A stretch of 40,305 bases of DNA from Deinococci bacterium (GTDB taxonomy: Bacteria > Deinococcota > Deinococci > Deinococcales > Trueperaceae). The stretch is from assembly GCA_030149325.1 (NCBI GenBank), contig JASBRS010000063.1:1-40305 (forward strand). Reading direction: 5' to 3'. The notes under the pieces are model-generated. The model made no database searches. It was not told the DNA's origin and saw nothing but the letters and a program-made list of their open reading frames with translations. Of this stretch, positions 30,434-40,262 are shown in pieces. The translations under genes and the position numbers were made by a program. Within the stretch, counting starts at the first letter, position 1; every line of letters starts with the position of its first letter.

Positions 30434-31399
30434 GTGCCGCTGCTCGACCCCTGGATCCTTGCCGGTCTGGCCTTCCTGGCGCTGCTCCTTGCCGGGCTGC
30501 TGTCCCCGCTGGAGGCGTTGGGGTGGTGGGCGGGGTGGTACGGGCGACGACCCGAGGAGGAGGCGGTGGCCCCGCCCTGGTCCGGCGAGGCCCCGCCGCG
30601 CCAGTTCGTGGTGTTCCTGTCGGGCATCCATCGCGTGGCCGGACGGCCCTTCGCCCGTCGGGAGGTAGCGCTGCTCGAGCGTCTGCGCGAGCGGCTCCCC
30701 GACGCCTGCTTCCTGGAGGTCTTCCCCTACTCGGTGACCAACCGGGCGCTGACCGGCCAGCGCACCTTCGCGCGCTTCTGGCGCTGGGCGCTGCGCATGA
30801 AGCTGAGTCCGCGGGCGCTGGCCCATACCGCCGGCATGGTCATCAACCTGCGCAACCTGTGGCAGGTGGCGGTGTCGGCCGACCGCCGCTACGGCCCCAT
30901 CTACAACCACGGCAGCGCCGAGCTCATCACCGAGGCGCTGCTGGCGGCCGGCTACGTCCCGGCGAGCAGCACGCACGTCACCCTGATCGGCTACAGCGGG
31001 GGCGGACAGATCGCGCTCGGGGCCGCCGGCCATCTCGACGACATCCTGGGCACGCCGGTCGACGTCATCGCCCTCGGTGGCGTCATGGCGTCCGACCCCG
31101 CCACCCTGCAGGTGGGTCACCTCTACTACCTGTACGGGGCCCGCGACCGCGTGCATCGGGTGGGCGCCGCCTTCTTCGCGGGTCGCTGGCCGCTGCTGCG
31201 CTACTCGCCGTGGAACCAGGCGCGCGCCCGGGAACGGCTCACGCTGCTGCCGATGGGACCGATGAAGCACGACGGCAACGACGGCTACCTCTCGGCCACC
31301 GCCCTGCTCCCGGACGGCCGCAGCCATCTCGACGTCACGGTGGACGTCATCACCGCCATCCTGCGAGGCGACCCCGCGCCCCAGCGTCTGGCGGCCTGA
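30434..31399 (+). CDS. Membrane-anchored alpha/beta-hydrolase-like protein
   Basis: The 321-aa protein begins with one hydrophobic segment (about 7-30), followed by a soluble domain. VVFLSGIHRVAG is the first strand, LIGYSGGGQIALGAAG has the nucleophile elbow with Ser188, and KHDGNDGYLS near the end may hold the catalytic His and Asp. This is an alpha/beta hydrolase layout, probably anchored to the cytoplasmic membrane with the preceding Yip1 protein. The substrate is unknown; a lipid or ester is possible. The GTG start is one base after the upstream stop and has no separate SD. Confidence 0.75.
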   Translation: MPLLDPWILAGLAFLALLLAGLLSPLEALGWWAGWYGRRPEEEAVAPPWSGEAPPRQFVVFLSGIHRVAGRPFARREVALLERLRERLPDACFLEVFPYSVTNRALTGQRTFARFWRWALRMKLSPRALAHTAGMVINLRNLWQVAVSADRRYGPIYNHGSAELITEALLAAGYVPASSTHVTLIGYSGGGQIALGAAGHLDDILGTPVDVIALGGVMASDPATLQVGHLYYLYGARDRVHRVGAAFFAGRWPLLRYSPWNQARARERLTLLPMGPMKHDGNDGYLSATALLPDGRSHLDVTVDVITAILRGDPAPQRLAA

Positions 31400-31408
31400 C
31401 GCCGCGGC

Positions 31409-32941
31409 TCAGCCGTACTCCCCCCACTCCCTGCGCAGCGTCCCCGCCACCTCCCCCAGCGTGGCGCGTGCCCGGAACGCCTCCAGGACCCGCGGGAAGA
31501 GGTTGGCATCCCCGCGGGCGGCCTCCGACAGAGAGGCCAGGGCGGCGCTGGCCGCGGCCCCGTCGCGCCGCTCCCGGAAGCTCCGCAGCTCGGCCGCACG
31601 CCGGCTCTGGAGCTGCGGGTCGATCTGTTGCACCGGCACCTCGGCGGCGTCGCTGTCGTCGCGGAAGCGATTGACCCCGACCACCACCTGCTCGCCGTCC
31701 TCCACGGCGCGCTGCTGCCGGTAGGCCGACTCCTCGATCTCACGCTGGATGTAGCCCGCCTCGATGGCGGCGACCGCTCCGCCGAGGTCCTCGATGCGGC
31801 CCAACAGGGCCCTCGCCTCGGCCTCCAGGGCATCGGTGAGGTGCTCGACGTAGTAGCTGCCGCCGAGCGGGTCGATGGCGTCCGGAACGCCGGTCTCGTG
31901 GGCCAGGATCTGCTGCGTGCGCAGCGCCAGGCGCGCCGACGAGGGGGTGGGGAGCCCGAGCGCCTCGTCGAGGGCGTTGGTGTGCAGGCTCTGGGTGCCG
32001 CCCAGCACCGCGGCCAGGGCCTGGTAGGCGGTCCGGACCACGTTGTTCTCGGGCTGCTGGGCCGTCAGCGTGCTGCCGCCGGTCTGGGTGTGGAAGCGCA
32101 GCATCCACGACTTCGGGTCTTGCGCTCCGAACTCGTCGCGCATCATCGCCGCCCACATGCGCCGGGCGGCGCGGAACTTCGCGACCTCCTCGAAGAGCCG
32201 GCTGTGGCAGGCGAAGAAGAACGACAGGCGCGGCGCGAAGCCGTCGACCTCGAGGCCAGCGTCGACCGCCGCACGGACGTACGCCCGGGCGTTGGCCAGG
32301 GTGAAGGCGACCTCCTGGGCGGCGCTGGCCCCTGCCTCGCGGATGTGGTAGCCGGAGATGGAGATGGTGTTCCAGCTCGGAAGGTGCTCGGCGCAGTAGG
32401 CGAACAGGTCGGTGACCAGCCGCATGCTGGGGCCGGTCGGGAAGATGTACGTCCCGCGCGCCACGTACTCCTTGAGGATGTCGTTCTGGACGGTCCCGCC
32501 GAGAGCGGCCGGCGACACGCCCTGGTCCTCGGCCACGAGCTGGTAGAGCGCCAGCAGCATCATGGCCGGGGCGTTGATGGTCATCGAGGTGGTGACGCGG
32601 TCGAGCGGGATGCCGCGGAAGAGCGTGCGCATGTCGTCGACGGTGGCGATCGACACGCCGACGCGCCCCACCTCGCCGGCGGCCAGGGGATCGTCGGGGT
32701 CGAGGCCGAGCTGGGTGGGGAGATCGAACGCCACCGACAGCCCCGCCACCCCCTGCTCGAGCAGGAAGCGGTAGCGTTCGTTGGACGCCTCGGCGGTCCC
32801 GAAGCCGGCGTACTGGCGCATGGTCCAGAGCCGGCCCTGGCTGTACATCCGGGGGTAGACGCCGCGCGTGTACGGGTACTCGCCGGGGCGGCCGAGCCTC
32901 TCCAGCAGCCCGTCGGGAGGGCCGTCGTAGATGGGCTTCAT
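31409..32941 (-). CDS. Methylmalonyl-CoA mutase large subunit (catalytic chain without B12 domain)
   Basis: The 510-aa protein covers the TIM-barrel part of acyl-CoA mutases: [18 protein letters not shown] with the active-site Tyr44, [17 protein letters not shown], the conserved [24 protein letters not shown] with the catalytic His, and [24 protein letters not shown]. It ends before the cobalamin-binding domain, so it needs a separate small subunit, which is not nearby. The Tyr and Arg at the substrate pocket favour methylmalonyl-CoA over isobutyryl-CoA (which uses Phe/Gln). It would link propionate metabolism to succinyl-CoA. The ATG is fixed by TATCAT 6 nt upstream. Confidence 0.92.
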   Translation of the reverse strand: MKPIYDGPPDGLLERLGRPGEYPYTRGVYPRMYSQGRLWTMRQYAGFGTAEASNERYRFLLEQGVAGLSVAFDLPTQLGLDPDDPLAAGEVGRVGVSIATVDDMRTLFRGIPLDRVTTSMTINAPAMMLLALYQLVAEDQGVSPAALGGTVQNDILKEYVARGTYIFPTGPSMRLVTDLFAYCAEHLPSWNTISISGYHIREAGASAAQEVAFTLANARAYVRAAVDAGLEVDGFAPRLSFFFACHSRLFEEVAKFRAARRMWAAMMRDEFGAQDPKSWMLRFHTQTGGSTLTAQQPENNVVRTAYQALAAVLGGTQSLHTNALDEALGLPTPSSARLALRTQQILAHETGVPDAIDPLGGSYYVEHLTDALEAEARALLGRIEDLGGAVAAIEAGYIQREIEESAYRQQRAVEDGEQVVVGVNRFRDDSDAAEVPVQQIDPQLQSRRAAELRSFRERRDGAAASAALASLSEAARGDANLFPRVLEAFRARATLGEVAGTLRREWGEYG

Positions 32942-32947
32942 GCCGTG

Positions 32948-32953
32948 ATGATA
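32948..32953 (-). promoter_or_regulatory. -10 box TATCAT, leaderless mutase
   Basis: TATCAT on the minus strand ends 6 nt before the mutase ATG. It faces away from the nnr promoter 60 nt to the right. Confidence 0.7.
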
Positions 32954-33012
32954 CCGGGTGGTCGGGCGCCTACCGCGGCGCAGGCGAGCCCGGAGGGCCA
33001 ACACCCCGGCAG

Positions 33013-33018
33013 TAGACT
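33013..33018 (+). promoter_or_regulatory. -10 box TAGACT, leaderless nnr
   Basis: TAGACT ends 6 nt before the ATG at 33025. Confidence 0.7.
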
Positions 33019-33024
33019 GGCGCC

Positions 33025-34509
33025 ATGAGGCTCTACACGGCAGCCCAGATGCGCTCCGCCGACGCCGCCGCCGAGGCCGCCGGGATGCCCACGCTGCTGC
33101 TCATGGAGGCCGCCGGCCGCGCCGTAGCGAGCGCTGCAGCGGAGGCCTTCGAGGGCGCCCGGACCGTGCTGGTGCTCTGCGGCAAGGGCAACAACGGCGG
33201 CGACGGCTACGTGGCCGCGCGCTACCTGGCCGCGGCCGGGATGGCGGCGACGGTGCTCGAGCTCGCCCCCCGGCCCGCCGGCGGCGACGCTGCCAGCGCC
33301 CGCGGCGCCCTGCTCGCGCACGGCACGAGCCCCGAGCCGCTCACGCTCGCCGCCCTCCGCGACGCCCTGACGCACGCCGACCTGGTCGTCGACGCGCTGC
33401 TGGGCAGCGGCCTCGATCGCCCGGTCGAAGGCGAGCTGGCCGCCCTCCTGACCGAGGTCGCCGCGAGCGGCCTGCCCGTGCTCGCCGTCGACGTGCCCAG
33501 CGGCGTCGCCTCCGATTCGCCGGTGCCCCCCGGGGTGCACCTCGAGGCCGACCTCACCGTCCAACTGGCGGGCGCCAAGCTCGCCAGCGCCTTCTTCCCG
33601 GCGCGCGCCGCCTTCGGCGAGACGGTGGTGGCCGACATCGGCATCCCCCAAGCGGTGCTGGAGCAGGCCTCGCCGGTGCGTCTGCTCGACGCCGGGACCG
33701 CGGCCGGCTGGCTGCCGGCCCGGGCTCCCGACGCCCACAAGATGAGCGCCGGCACGGTGCTGGTGGTGGCCGGTTCGCCGCGCTACCTCGGGGCCGCCGA
33801 GCTCGCCTGCCGCGGCGCCTACCGCGGGGGCGCCGGGCTGGTGACGCTGGCGGCGGCGGGCCGGGCGCCCAGCGGCTGGCCCGAGGTGGTGCTGGAACCG
33901 CTCGACTGGGACGACCCCGCGCCGCTCGCGGCGCTCGCCGACCTCGAAGCCAAACGGGTCCAGGCTGCGGTGATCGGACCCGGGCTCGACCCCCGCGCCC
34001 TCCCCTGGCTTCCCGAGCTGCTGCGGCGCCTGCCCGGCCCCACCGTGCTGGACGCCGGCGCGCTGGCCACCGACGAGGCCGTGCTGCAAGCGATCCGCGC
34101 CCACGGGCGCTGCGTGCTGACCCCCCACGTGGGGGAGGCCGCACGGCTGCTGGGCCGCACGGCCGAGCAGGTGCTGGCCGAGCCGTTGGCCAGCGCCGCC
34201 GAGCTCGCCCACGCGCTGGGGGCGGTGTGCGTGCTGAAGCTCGCCGGCGCCGTGGTGGCCGCGCCCGACGGCCGGCTGGCGGTGTCGACGCGCGGGCATC
34301 CGGGCATGGCGGTGGGCGGCGCCGGCGACGTTCTGGCCGGTCTGCTGGGCGCCCTCCTGGCCGGGGGCGACCCCTTCGAACGCGCCTGCGCCGCCACCTA
34401 CCTCCACGGCCGGGCCGGCGAGCTCGCCGGCGAGCGGCGGGGCGTCGGACTCATCGCCGATGACGTCGCCAACGCGCTCCCGGCGGCCGCGCTCGAGCTC
34501 GCATGCTAG
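33025..34509 (+). CDS. nnrD: Bifunctional NAD(P)H-hydrate epimerase / ADP-dependent dehydratase
   Basis: The 494-aa fusion has an N-terminal YjeF_N epimerase domain (1-~215: [38 protein letters not shown]) and a C-terminal ribokinase-like dehydratase domain ([52 protein letters not shown]). Together they repair NADH and NADPH damaged by hydration. This fused NnrE-NnrD form is the common bacterial one and both domains look complete. Its TAG stop forms the first half of the thrB -10 hexamer, so the two genes are tightly packed but separately promoted. Confidence 0.95.
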   Translation: MRLYTAAQMRSADAAAEAAGMPTLLLMEAAGRAVASAAAEAFEGARTVLVLCGKGNNGGDGYVAARYLAAAGMAATVLELAPRPAGGDAASARGALLAHGTSPEPLTLAALRDALTHADLVVDALLGSGLDRPVEGELAALLTEVAASGLPVLAVDVPSGVASDSPVPPGVHLEADLTVQLAGAKLASAFFPARAAFGETVVADIGIPQAVLEQASPVRLLDAGTAAGWLPARAPDAHKMSAGTVLVVAGSPRYLGAAELACRGAYRGGAGLVTLAAAGRAPSGWPEVVLEPLDWDDPAPLAALADLEAKRVQAAVIGPGLDPRALPWLPELLRRLPGPTVLDAGALATDEAVLQAIRAHGRCVLTPHVGEAARLLGRTAEQVLAEPLASAAELAHALGAVCVLKLAGAVVAAPDGRLAVSTRGHPGMAVGGAGDVLAGLLGALLAGGDPFERACAATYLHGRAGELAGERRGVGLIADDVANALPAAALELAC

Positions 34510-34512
34510 ATT
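34507..34512 (+). promoter_or_regulatory. -10 box TAGATT, shared with the nnr stop codon
   Basis: TAGATT ends 7 nt before the thrB ATG at 34520. Its TAG is the stop codon of the nnr gene. Confidence 0.6.
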
Positions 34513-34519
34513 GCTGCCT

Positions 34520-35443
34520 ATGCTTCGCGTCCGCGTCGCCGCCACCAGCGCCAACCTGGGTCCCGGCTTCGACGCCCTGGGCATCGCCCTCGACCTCGAC
34601 CTGACGGTCACCGCTCGCCCCTCGCCGCGCGACAGCTTCCACTACCGCGGCGAAGGCGGCGCCGGCGCCGTCCCCGATACCCCCCACAACCTCGTGCATC
34701 GCGGCTTCCACGCCGTGTACCACGAGCTCGGGCTCGAGCCCCCCACGGTGGCCGTGGAGGCCGACAACCCCATCCCGCTGGCCCGCGGGCTGGGTTCCTC
34801 GTCGGCCGCCCTGGTCGCGGGCGCTGCACTGGCGGACGGCATGGTGGGCGAGCGCCTGGGCCGTCCGGGCGTGTTCCGCCTGGTGGCGCGGCTGGAGGGC
34901 CACCCCGACAACGTCGGGCCCGCCGTGTTCGGGGGCTTCACCGTCGCCGCCGCCGACGAGGACGGCGAGTTCGTCGCCGCCAGCCTGGCGTTGCCGGCCG
35001 GCTGGCGCCTGCTGTTCGGGATCCCGGCGTTCGAGCTCCCCACCGCCAAGGCGCGGGCGGTCCTGCCGTCGAACTACCCGCGCGCCGACGCCGTGCGCAG
35101 CACCGGCCGAGCCGCGCTGTGGGCGGTGGCGGTGGCCGACGACCGCCCGGAGCTGCTGCGGGTGGCCTCCCTCGACCTCCTCCACGAGCCCTACCGCGCG
35201 CCGTTGGTGCCCGGCCTCGAGGCGTGCAGCCACGCCCTGCGCGAGCGCGGCGCCTTCGCCGCCTTCCTGTCGGGAGCGGGACCCACCCTCGGAGTCGTCA
35301 CCGACGCGACCCACGTCGCCGCCTGCCGCGAGGAGCTGGAGGCGTTCGCCGGCCCCGCCGGTCGCGTGCTCGAGCCCGCCGCCGGCCTCGGCTACCGGAC
35401 CGAGCCCCTGCACGATCCGGCGGACGCCGCGAGCACGACCTAG
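34520..35443 (+). CDS. thrB: Homoserine kinase
   Basis: The 307-aa GHMP kinase begins RVRVAATSANLGPGFDALGI (3-22), has the ATP-binding loop PIPLARGLGSSSAALVAG near residue 85-100 and the third motif AFLSGAGPTLG near the C-terminus. It phosphorylates homoserine in threonine synthesis. The start is the ATG following the -10 box; the longer frame from 34460 overlaps nnr and lacks conservation. No thrC or hom is adjacent. Its TAG stop lies within CTAG, which serves as stop for the convergent methyltransferase on the other strand too. Confidence 0.95.
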   Translation: MLRVRVAATSANLGPGFDALGIALDLDLTVTARPSPRDSFHYRGEGGAGAVPDTPHNLVHRGFHAVYHELGLEPPTVAVEADNPIPLARGLGSSSAALVAGAALADGMVGERLGRPGVFRLVARLEGHPDNVGPAVFGGFTVAAADEDGEFVAASLALPAGWRLLFGIPAFELPTAKARAVLPSNYPRADAVRSTGRAALWAVAVADDRPELLRVASLDLLHEPYRAPLVPGLEACSHALRERGAFAAFLSGAGPTLGVVTDATHVAACREELEAFAGPAGRVLEPAAGLGYRTEPLHDPADAASTT

Positions 35444-36561
35444 CGCCAGGCGCGCAGCACCTTGAAGCCGCGCTCGTCGCGGACCGTCTCGAACCTGCGC
35501 CAGCTGGCGAGCTCGCGCTCGTACGGCAGCGCCCGGTTGGCGACGATCAGCGCCGTGCCGCCGGGTCGGAGGCGAGCGTGGGCGGCCGCCAGGAAGGCGC
35601 GCGGCACCTCGAGGCGCACCTGCTTGCCGACGTGGAAGGGCGGGTTGACGAGCGCGACATCGAAGCGGGCGTCCTCGGGCAGGGCCGCATCCACATCGGA
35701 GTGGATCACGGTAGCGTCGGCGCCCGCCAGGTTGCGCTCGGCGCTGCGCACGGCGCCCAGGTCGTCGTCGAGCGCCGTCACCTGGGCGGCGCCGCGATCG
35801 AGCGCGGCGCCCGCCAGCACGCCCGTCCCGCACCCCAGGTCCAGCACAGAGGCTCCGCGCAGGAGCGCCGGCGCCTGGGCGTCGAGGGCGTCGAGCAGCA
35901 CGCCGCTGCCGACGTCCAGGCCCCGCGCCGCGAAGACGCCGGGCAGCGCCCACCATTGCCGGCCGAGCGCCTCGAAGCTCCGCCACGGCGGCGCGCCCGG
36001 CGCCTGCGCCGGCACCGGCCCGGCCAGTCGCACCAGCCGCCAGCCGCGGCTGCGGTGCACCACCTCGACGTGGGCGAAGTGCGCGCCGGCATCCCGTTCG
36101 TAGCGTCGGGCGCCCTGGTCCTTGTGCATCAGAGCGAACGCCGTCCCCGACGGCCGCAACGCCGCTGCGGCGGCGGCCAGCTCGGCGCGCACCCGGTCGT
36201 TGCCGCGGTCGCCGGGCGGGAGCAGCAGCACCACGTCGTGGCCGGCGGGATCGGCGTCCCAGGGCAGGCCGGGCCGCACCCGGACGCGATCCCAGCCGCT
36301 CCAGCGCTCGCGAGCGGCGCGCAGGGCGGCGAACGAGGGCTCGAGCACCTCGACCTCGGCGTCGCCGCCCGCCAGCCCCCCGCCGCCGGCGCTGCCGCTG
36401 ACGTCGGCGACGCGTCCGGTCAGGACGGGCAGGCCGTCGAGCAGCTCGACCAGGCCCGGCGCCGCGGCCGGGTAGCCGCGCACCGCCGGCGAACCCAGCA
36501 GCTCGCCGTGGCCGGGAACGGGCACGACGGCTCGCCGATGGTGGGCAGCCAGGAGGTCCAC
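35440..36561 (-). CDS. RsmC/RlmG-like class I SAM-dependent methyltransferase
   Basis: The 373-aa protein has two related halves, as in RsmC and RlmG: a degenerate N-terminal methyltransferase-like half (LEPSFAALRAARERWSGWDR, DVVLLLPPGDRG) and a catalytic C-terminal half with SAM motif VLDLGCGTGVLAGAAL, DSDVDAAL region and the target-base motif LVNPPFHVGKQ. RsmC methylates guanine N2 in 16S rRNA, and RlmG does so in 23S. The NPPFH motif supports base methylation of RNA. Which rRNA is modified is open. The GTG start follows TAGACT by 7 nt. Confidence 0.88.
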   Translation of the reverse strand: MDLLAAHHRRAVVPVPGHGELLGSPAVRGYPAAAPGLVELLDGLPVLTGRVADVSGSAGGGGLAGGDAEVEVLEPSFAALRAARERWSGWDRVRVRPGLPWDADPAGHDVVLLLPPGDRGNDRVRAELAAAAAALRPSGTAFALMHKDQGARRYERDAGAHFAHVEVVHRSRGWRLVRLAGPVPAQAPGAPPWRSFEALGRQWWALPGVFAARGLDVGSGVLLDALDAQAPALLRGASVLDLGCGTGVLAGAALDRGAAQVTALDDDLGAVRSAERNLAGADATVIHSDVDAALPEDARFDVALVNPPFHVGKQVRLEVPRAFLAAAHARLRPGGTALIVANRALPYERELASWRRFETVRDERGFKVLRAWR

Positions 36562-36568
36562 GGGCCGC

Positions 36569-36574
36569 AGTCTA
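36569..36574 (-). promoter_or_regulatory. -10 box TAGACT, leaderless RsmC-like gene
   Basis: TAGACT on the minus strand ends 7 nt before the GTG at 36561, excluding the longer frame that opens at 36609. Confidence 0.65.
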
Positions 36575-36614
36575 CCCGTCTCCGTCGGCGTCACGACCGA
36601 CGCCGGCACGGTGG

Positions 36615-36620
36615 TACCCT
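36615..36620 (+). promoter_or_regulatory. -10 box TACCCT, leaderless tsaD
   Basis: TACCCT ends 6 nt before the ATG at 36627. Confidence 0.6.
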
Positions 36621-37594
36621 CGGGCCATGGCCATCGTGCTGGGGATCGACACCTCCTGCGACGACACCGGCGTCGGCGTGGTGGAGGGCGGTCGGGTCCT
36701 GGCCAACGAGGTCGAGTCGCAGACCGCCCTGCATGCGCGCTTCGGCGGCGTGGTGCCGGAGCAGGCCAGCCGCGAGCACCTGAGCGTGCTTGACGGCGTG
36801 GTGGAGCGGGCGCTACGAGCCGCCGGCGTGGACCTCGCGGAGATCGGAGCGGTGGCGGCCACGCGCGGGCCCGGTCTGGTGGGTGCGTTGCTGGTCGGGC
36901 TCAGCTACGGCAAGGCGCTGGCCTGGGGCCTGGGCATCCCGTTCGTGCCGGTGCACCACCTCGAGGCGCACATCGCGGCCGCCGTCAGCGGGTCCGGTCA
37001 GACGCCGCCCTTCCTCTGTCTCATCGCCTCCGGCGGGCACACCTCGCTCTTCGTAGTGCGCGACTGGGACGCCATCGAGCAGCTCGGACGCAGCCGCGAC
37101 GACGCCGCCGGCGAGGCCTTCGACAAGGTCGCCCGGCTGCTGGGACTCGGCTATCCAGGGGGGCCGGCGCTGGCGGCGCTGGCGGAGCGCGGTGACGACC
37201 GGGCGGTGCCGCTGCCGGTGCCGATGCGCGGCCAGCAGGGCTTCGACTTCTCCTTCAGCGGCCTCAAGACGGCGGTAGCCGTGACCCTCGAGCGCGAGCC
37301 CGATCTGCGCCCCGAGGACGTGGCGGCGAGCTTCGAGCGCACCGTCGTCGAGAGCCTCGCCGACGTCACCCGCCGGGCTGCGGCGCACACCGGCTTGACG
37401 CGGGTGGTGGTGGCGGGCGGCGTGGCCGCCAACCGCCGCTTGCGCACCGCCATCGCGGCTGCCGGCCTGGAGGCGGCCTTCCCGCCGCCGGCGCTGGCCA
37501 CCGACAACGGCGCCATGGTGGCGCTGGCGGCCGAGCGGCGGCTGGCCGCTGCGGCGGGCCGTCAGGCCGAAGCGCTGGGGACCGACGCGGTGCC

Positions 37595-38754
<1,160 letters not shown>

Positions 38755-38758
<4 letters not shown>

Positions 38759-38814
38759 GCGCAGATCCCCGCGGCCCGGAGACCGGGCCGGACGCTTCTC
38801 GTAGAGGACGGCAC
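38755..38814 (-). CDS. Leaderless 19-codon upstream ORF of bshA
   Basis: GTG at 38814, 5 nt after TAGACT, encodes MPSSTRSVRPGLRAAGICA and stops at a TGA overlapping the bshA GTG (GTGA). Its second half contains the CGGCCCGG-AGA-CCGGGCCG hairpin (38772-38790). A ribosome translating this frame would open the hairpin and end exactly at the bshA start. The penultimate sense codon is Cys, the amino acid consumed later in bacillithiol synthesis, which may be chance. Translation is inferred from promoter spacing and overlap. Confidence 0.5.
38772..38790 (-). promoter_or_regulatory. Perfect 8-bp hairpin before the bshA start
   Basis: CGGCCCGG (38772-38779) and CCGGGCCG (38783-38790) pair fully around a 3-nt loop inside the upstream ORF. 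It would hinder direct ribosome entry at bshA unless the upstream frame is translated. Confidence 0.45.
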
Positions 38815-38819
38815 GGGCC

Positions 38820-38825
38820 AGTCTA
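38820..38825 (-). promoter_or_regulatory. -10 box TAGACT of the bshA transcript
   Basis: TAGACT on the minus strand lies 5 nt before the GTG of the 19-codon upstream ORF and 61 nt before bshA. Confidence 0.6.
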
Positions 38826-38881
38826 TGAGGGTGGCCCGCGGCGCTGGGGTCGCTCGCGCTACCGGGCGCTCGGCACGTGCC

Positions 38882-39427
38882 TCACAGCCGCGCCAGGTAC
38901 ATCTCCTGGGTGATGACGCCGTGCACCGTCTCGCCGTCGGCCACCACCACCAGCTGCTCGTGCGCCAGCACGTGACGCAGCTCGGTCACCGCCACGCTGG
39001 AGGGGACCTTCACCAACTCCTCCCAGGAGGTGATGCTGTCGCGCCGGAGGCCGGTCACGCCGACCGGAACCCCCCGCTGCCGCACGATCACGACGCGGTT
39101 CTCGGCCAGGGTATGGACGACCTCGCCGGCGTCGACCTGCGGCACGGCGGCCGCAGCGCGGCCCGCCGCGCGCGGCACCAGCAGCCCGAAGCTCAGCAGC
39201 GTGGGGCTGGGCAGGCGCAGGCTCGAGCGCACGTAGATCAGCGCCCAGCTGTAGGCCAGCAGGAACGTCACGCCCTCCACCAACCCGGCGGGGTTGAAGG
39301 CGGCGAAGCCCAACCGCCCGCCGCGGCCCAGCAGCAGGAAGACCACGAACGACACCAGCAGCGCGAACGCCAGCGAGGCCAGGGCGCCCCACCAGGCGGC
39401 GCTCCTGAGCTGTCCGGGGCGCCTCAT
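38882..39427 (-). CDS. Membrane protein with C-terminal CBS domain pair
   Basis: The ~181-aa protein has two hydrophobic segments (about 12-33 and 43-65) and a cytoplasmic C-terminal region from ~90 reading like a CBS pair: NRVVIVRQRGVPVGVTGLRRD and LAHEQLVVVADGETVHGVITQE. CBS domains usually bind adenine nucleotides and control the attached or partner protein. The start is uncertain. ATG 39427 gives a normal membrane-protein N-terminus 31 nt after the upstream stop. ATG 39496 would add 23 Gly/Ala/Arg-rich residues and overlap the upstream gene by 38 nt. It is probably in an operon with the nucleotidyltransferase. Confidence 0.75.
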   Translation of the reverse strand: MRRPGQLRSAAWWGALASLAFALLVSFVVFLLLGRGGRLGFAAFNPAGLVEGVTFLLAYSWALIYVRSSLRLPSPTLLSFGLLVPRAAGRAAAAVPQVDAGEVVHTLAENRVVIVRQRGVPVGVTGLRRDSITSWEELVKVPSSVAVTELRHVLAHEQLVVVADGETVHGVITQEMYLARL

Positions 39428-39458
39428 GCCGCCCGCCTGCCCCGCCGCCCCACCGCCG

Positions 39459-40250
39459 TCACGCGCCGACCCTCGGCGTCCCTGGGCGGCTTTCATCGAG
39501 GACCCCCGGAAGGTGCGAGGCCCGGTCGACGTCGGCGGCGAGGGCTGCGTCGTCGGTGACCAGGGCGCGGGCGTCGATGCCCGAGAGCCGTCGCAGGCGG
39601 CGTTCGACCTGCGGGATGCTCGCCCGCCCCATCAGCAGCGCGACCAGCACGTCGAAGCCGAACAGCGCGGCCAGCGCCAGCGGGTTCTTGCGCGCCCGGA
39701 AGGCGCGATCGATGAAGGGGAGCAAGCGCGGAACGGCGGCCGCGTCGAGCAGCACGGCGTTGCCTCCGGTCAAGCGCCCCTCGCGCAGCCGGGCGTAGGT
39801 GCGACGCTGGTGCGGGAACTGCGCCGTCGCTGCAGCTTCGGTGACCGCCGGGTACACCAGCTCGGCCGCCGGCGCCGCACGCAGGTAGGCGCTGAGGCCC
39901 TCGGAGGTGATCCAGGGGATGTCGGCCGTGAGCACCAGCAGGCGGCCGGCCGGGGCGTGCGCCAGGGCGGCGCCCAACCCGAGCGCCAGCGAGTCGACCA
40001 GGCGCGTTCCGGCCGGCACGTGGACGTCGTACAGACCCCGCAACCGGACGTTGACCGGACCGACGTAGACGATGCCGCCCACCTCCGGACAGCCCCGCAG
40101 GGCGGCGAGCACGTAGGCGCCCATCGGCGTCCCGTCCAGCGGGACCAGCGCCTTCGCTTCGACGCCGGCCTCGCTCGCCATGCGATCGGTCGGCTCGCCA
40201 CCGCCCAGGACCACGGCCGTGATCCTGCCGACCGGTTCGGTGCTCTCCAT
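39459..40250 (-). CDS. MobA/GlmU-like NTP transferase domain protein
   Basis: The 263-aa protein has a nucleotidyltransferase (GT-A-like) N-terminal domain: TAVVLGGGEPTDRMASEAGV (the nucleotide loop, in modified form), AKALVPLDGTPMGAYVL, and LLVLTADIPWIT with the metal-binding Asp. The C-terminal part (GGNAVLLDAAAVPRLLPFID, ASIPQVERRLRRLSGID) resembles MobA-like proteins of unknown substrate in Deinococcota and Actinobacteria. The expected LAGGxGxRM loop has a six-residue insertion. The reaction is not known. The ATG is set by TAGAAT 6 nt upstream. Confidence 0.82.
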   Translation of the reverse strand: MESTEPVGRITAVVLGGGEPTDRMASEAGVEAKALVPLDGTPMGAYVLAALRGCPEVGGIVYVGPVNVRLRGLYDVHVPAGTRLVDSLALGLGAALAHAPAGRLLVLTADIPWITSEGLSAYLRAAPAAELVYPAVTEAAATAQFPHQRRTYARLREGRLTGGNAVLLDAAAVPRLLPFIDRAFRARKNPLALAALFGFDVLVALLMGRASIPQVERRLRRLSGIDARALVTDDAALAADVDRASHLPGVLDESRPGTPRVGA

Positions 40251-40256
40251 GCACGG

Positions 40257-40262
40257 ATTCTA
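40257..40262 (-). promoter_or_regulatory. -10 box TAGAAT, leaderless nucleotidyltransferase-CBS operon
   Basis: TAGAAT on the minus strand ends 6 nt before the ATG at 40250. Nothing else is visible in the last 43 bases of the window. Confidence 0.65.

Noticed and set aside
32938-34611. 557-aa minus-strand frame opposite nnr
   Set aside because: It is antisense to a well-conserved fusion enzyme and has no domain signature.
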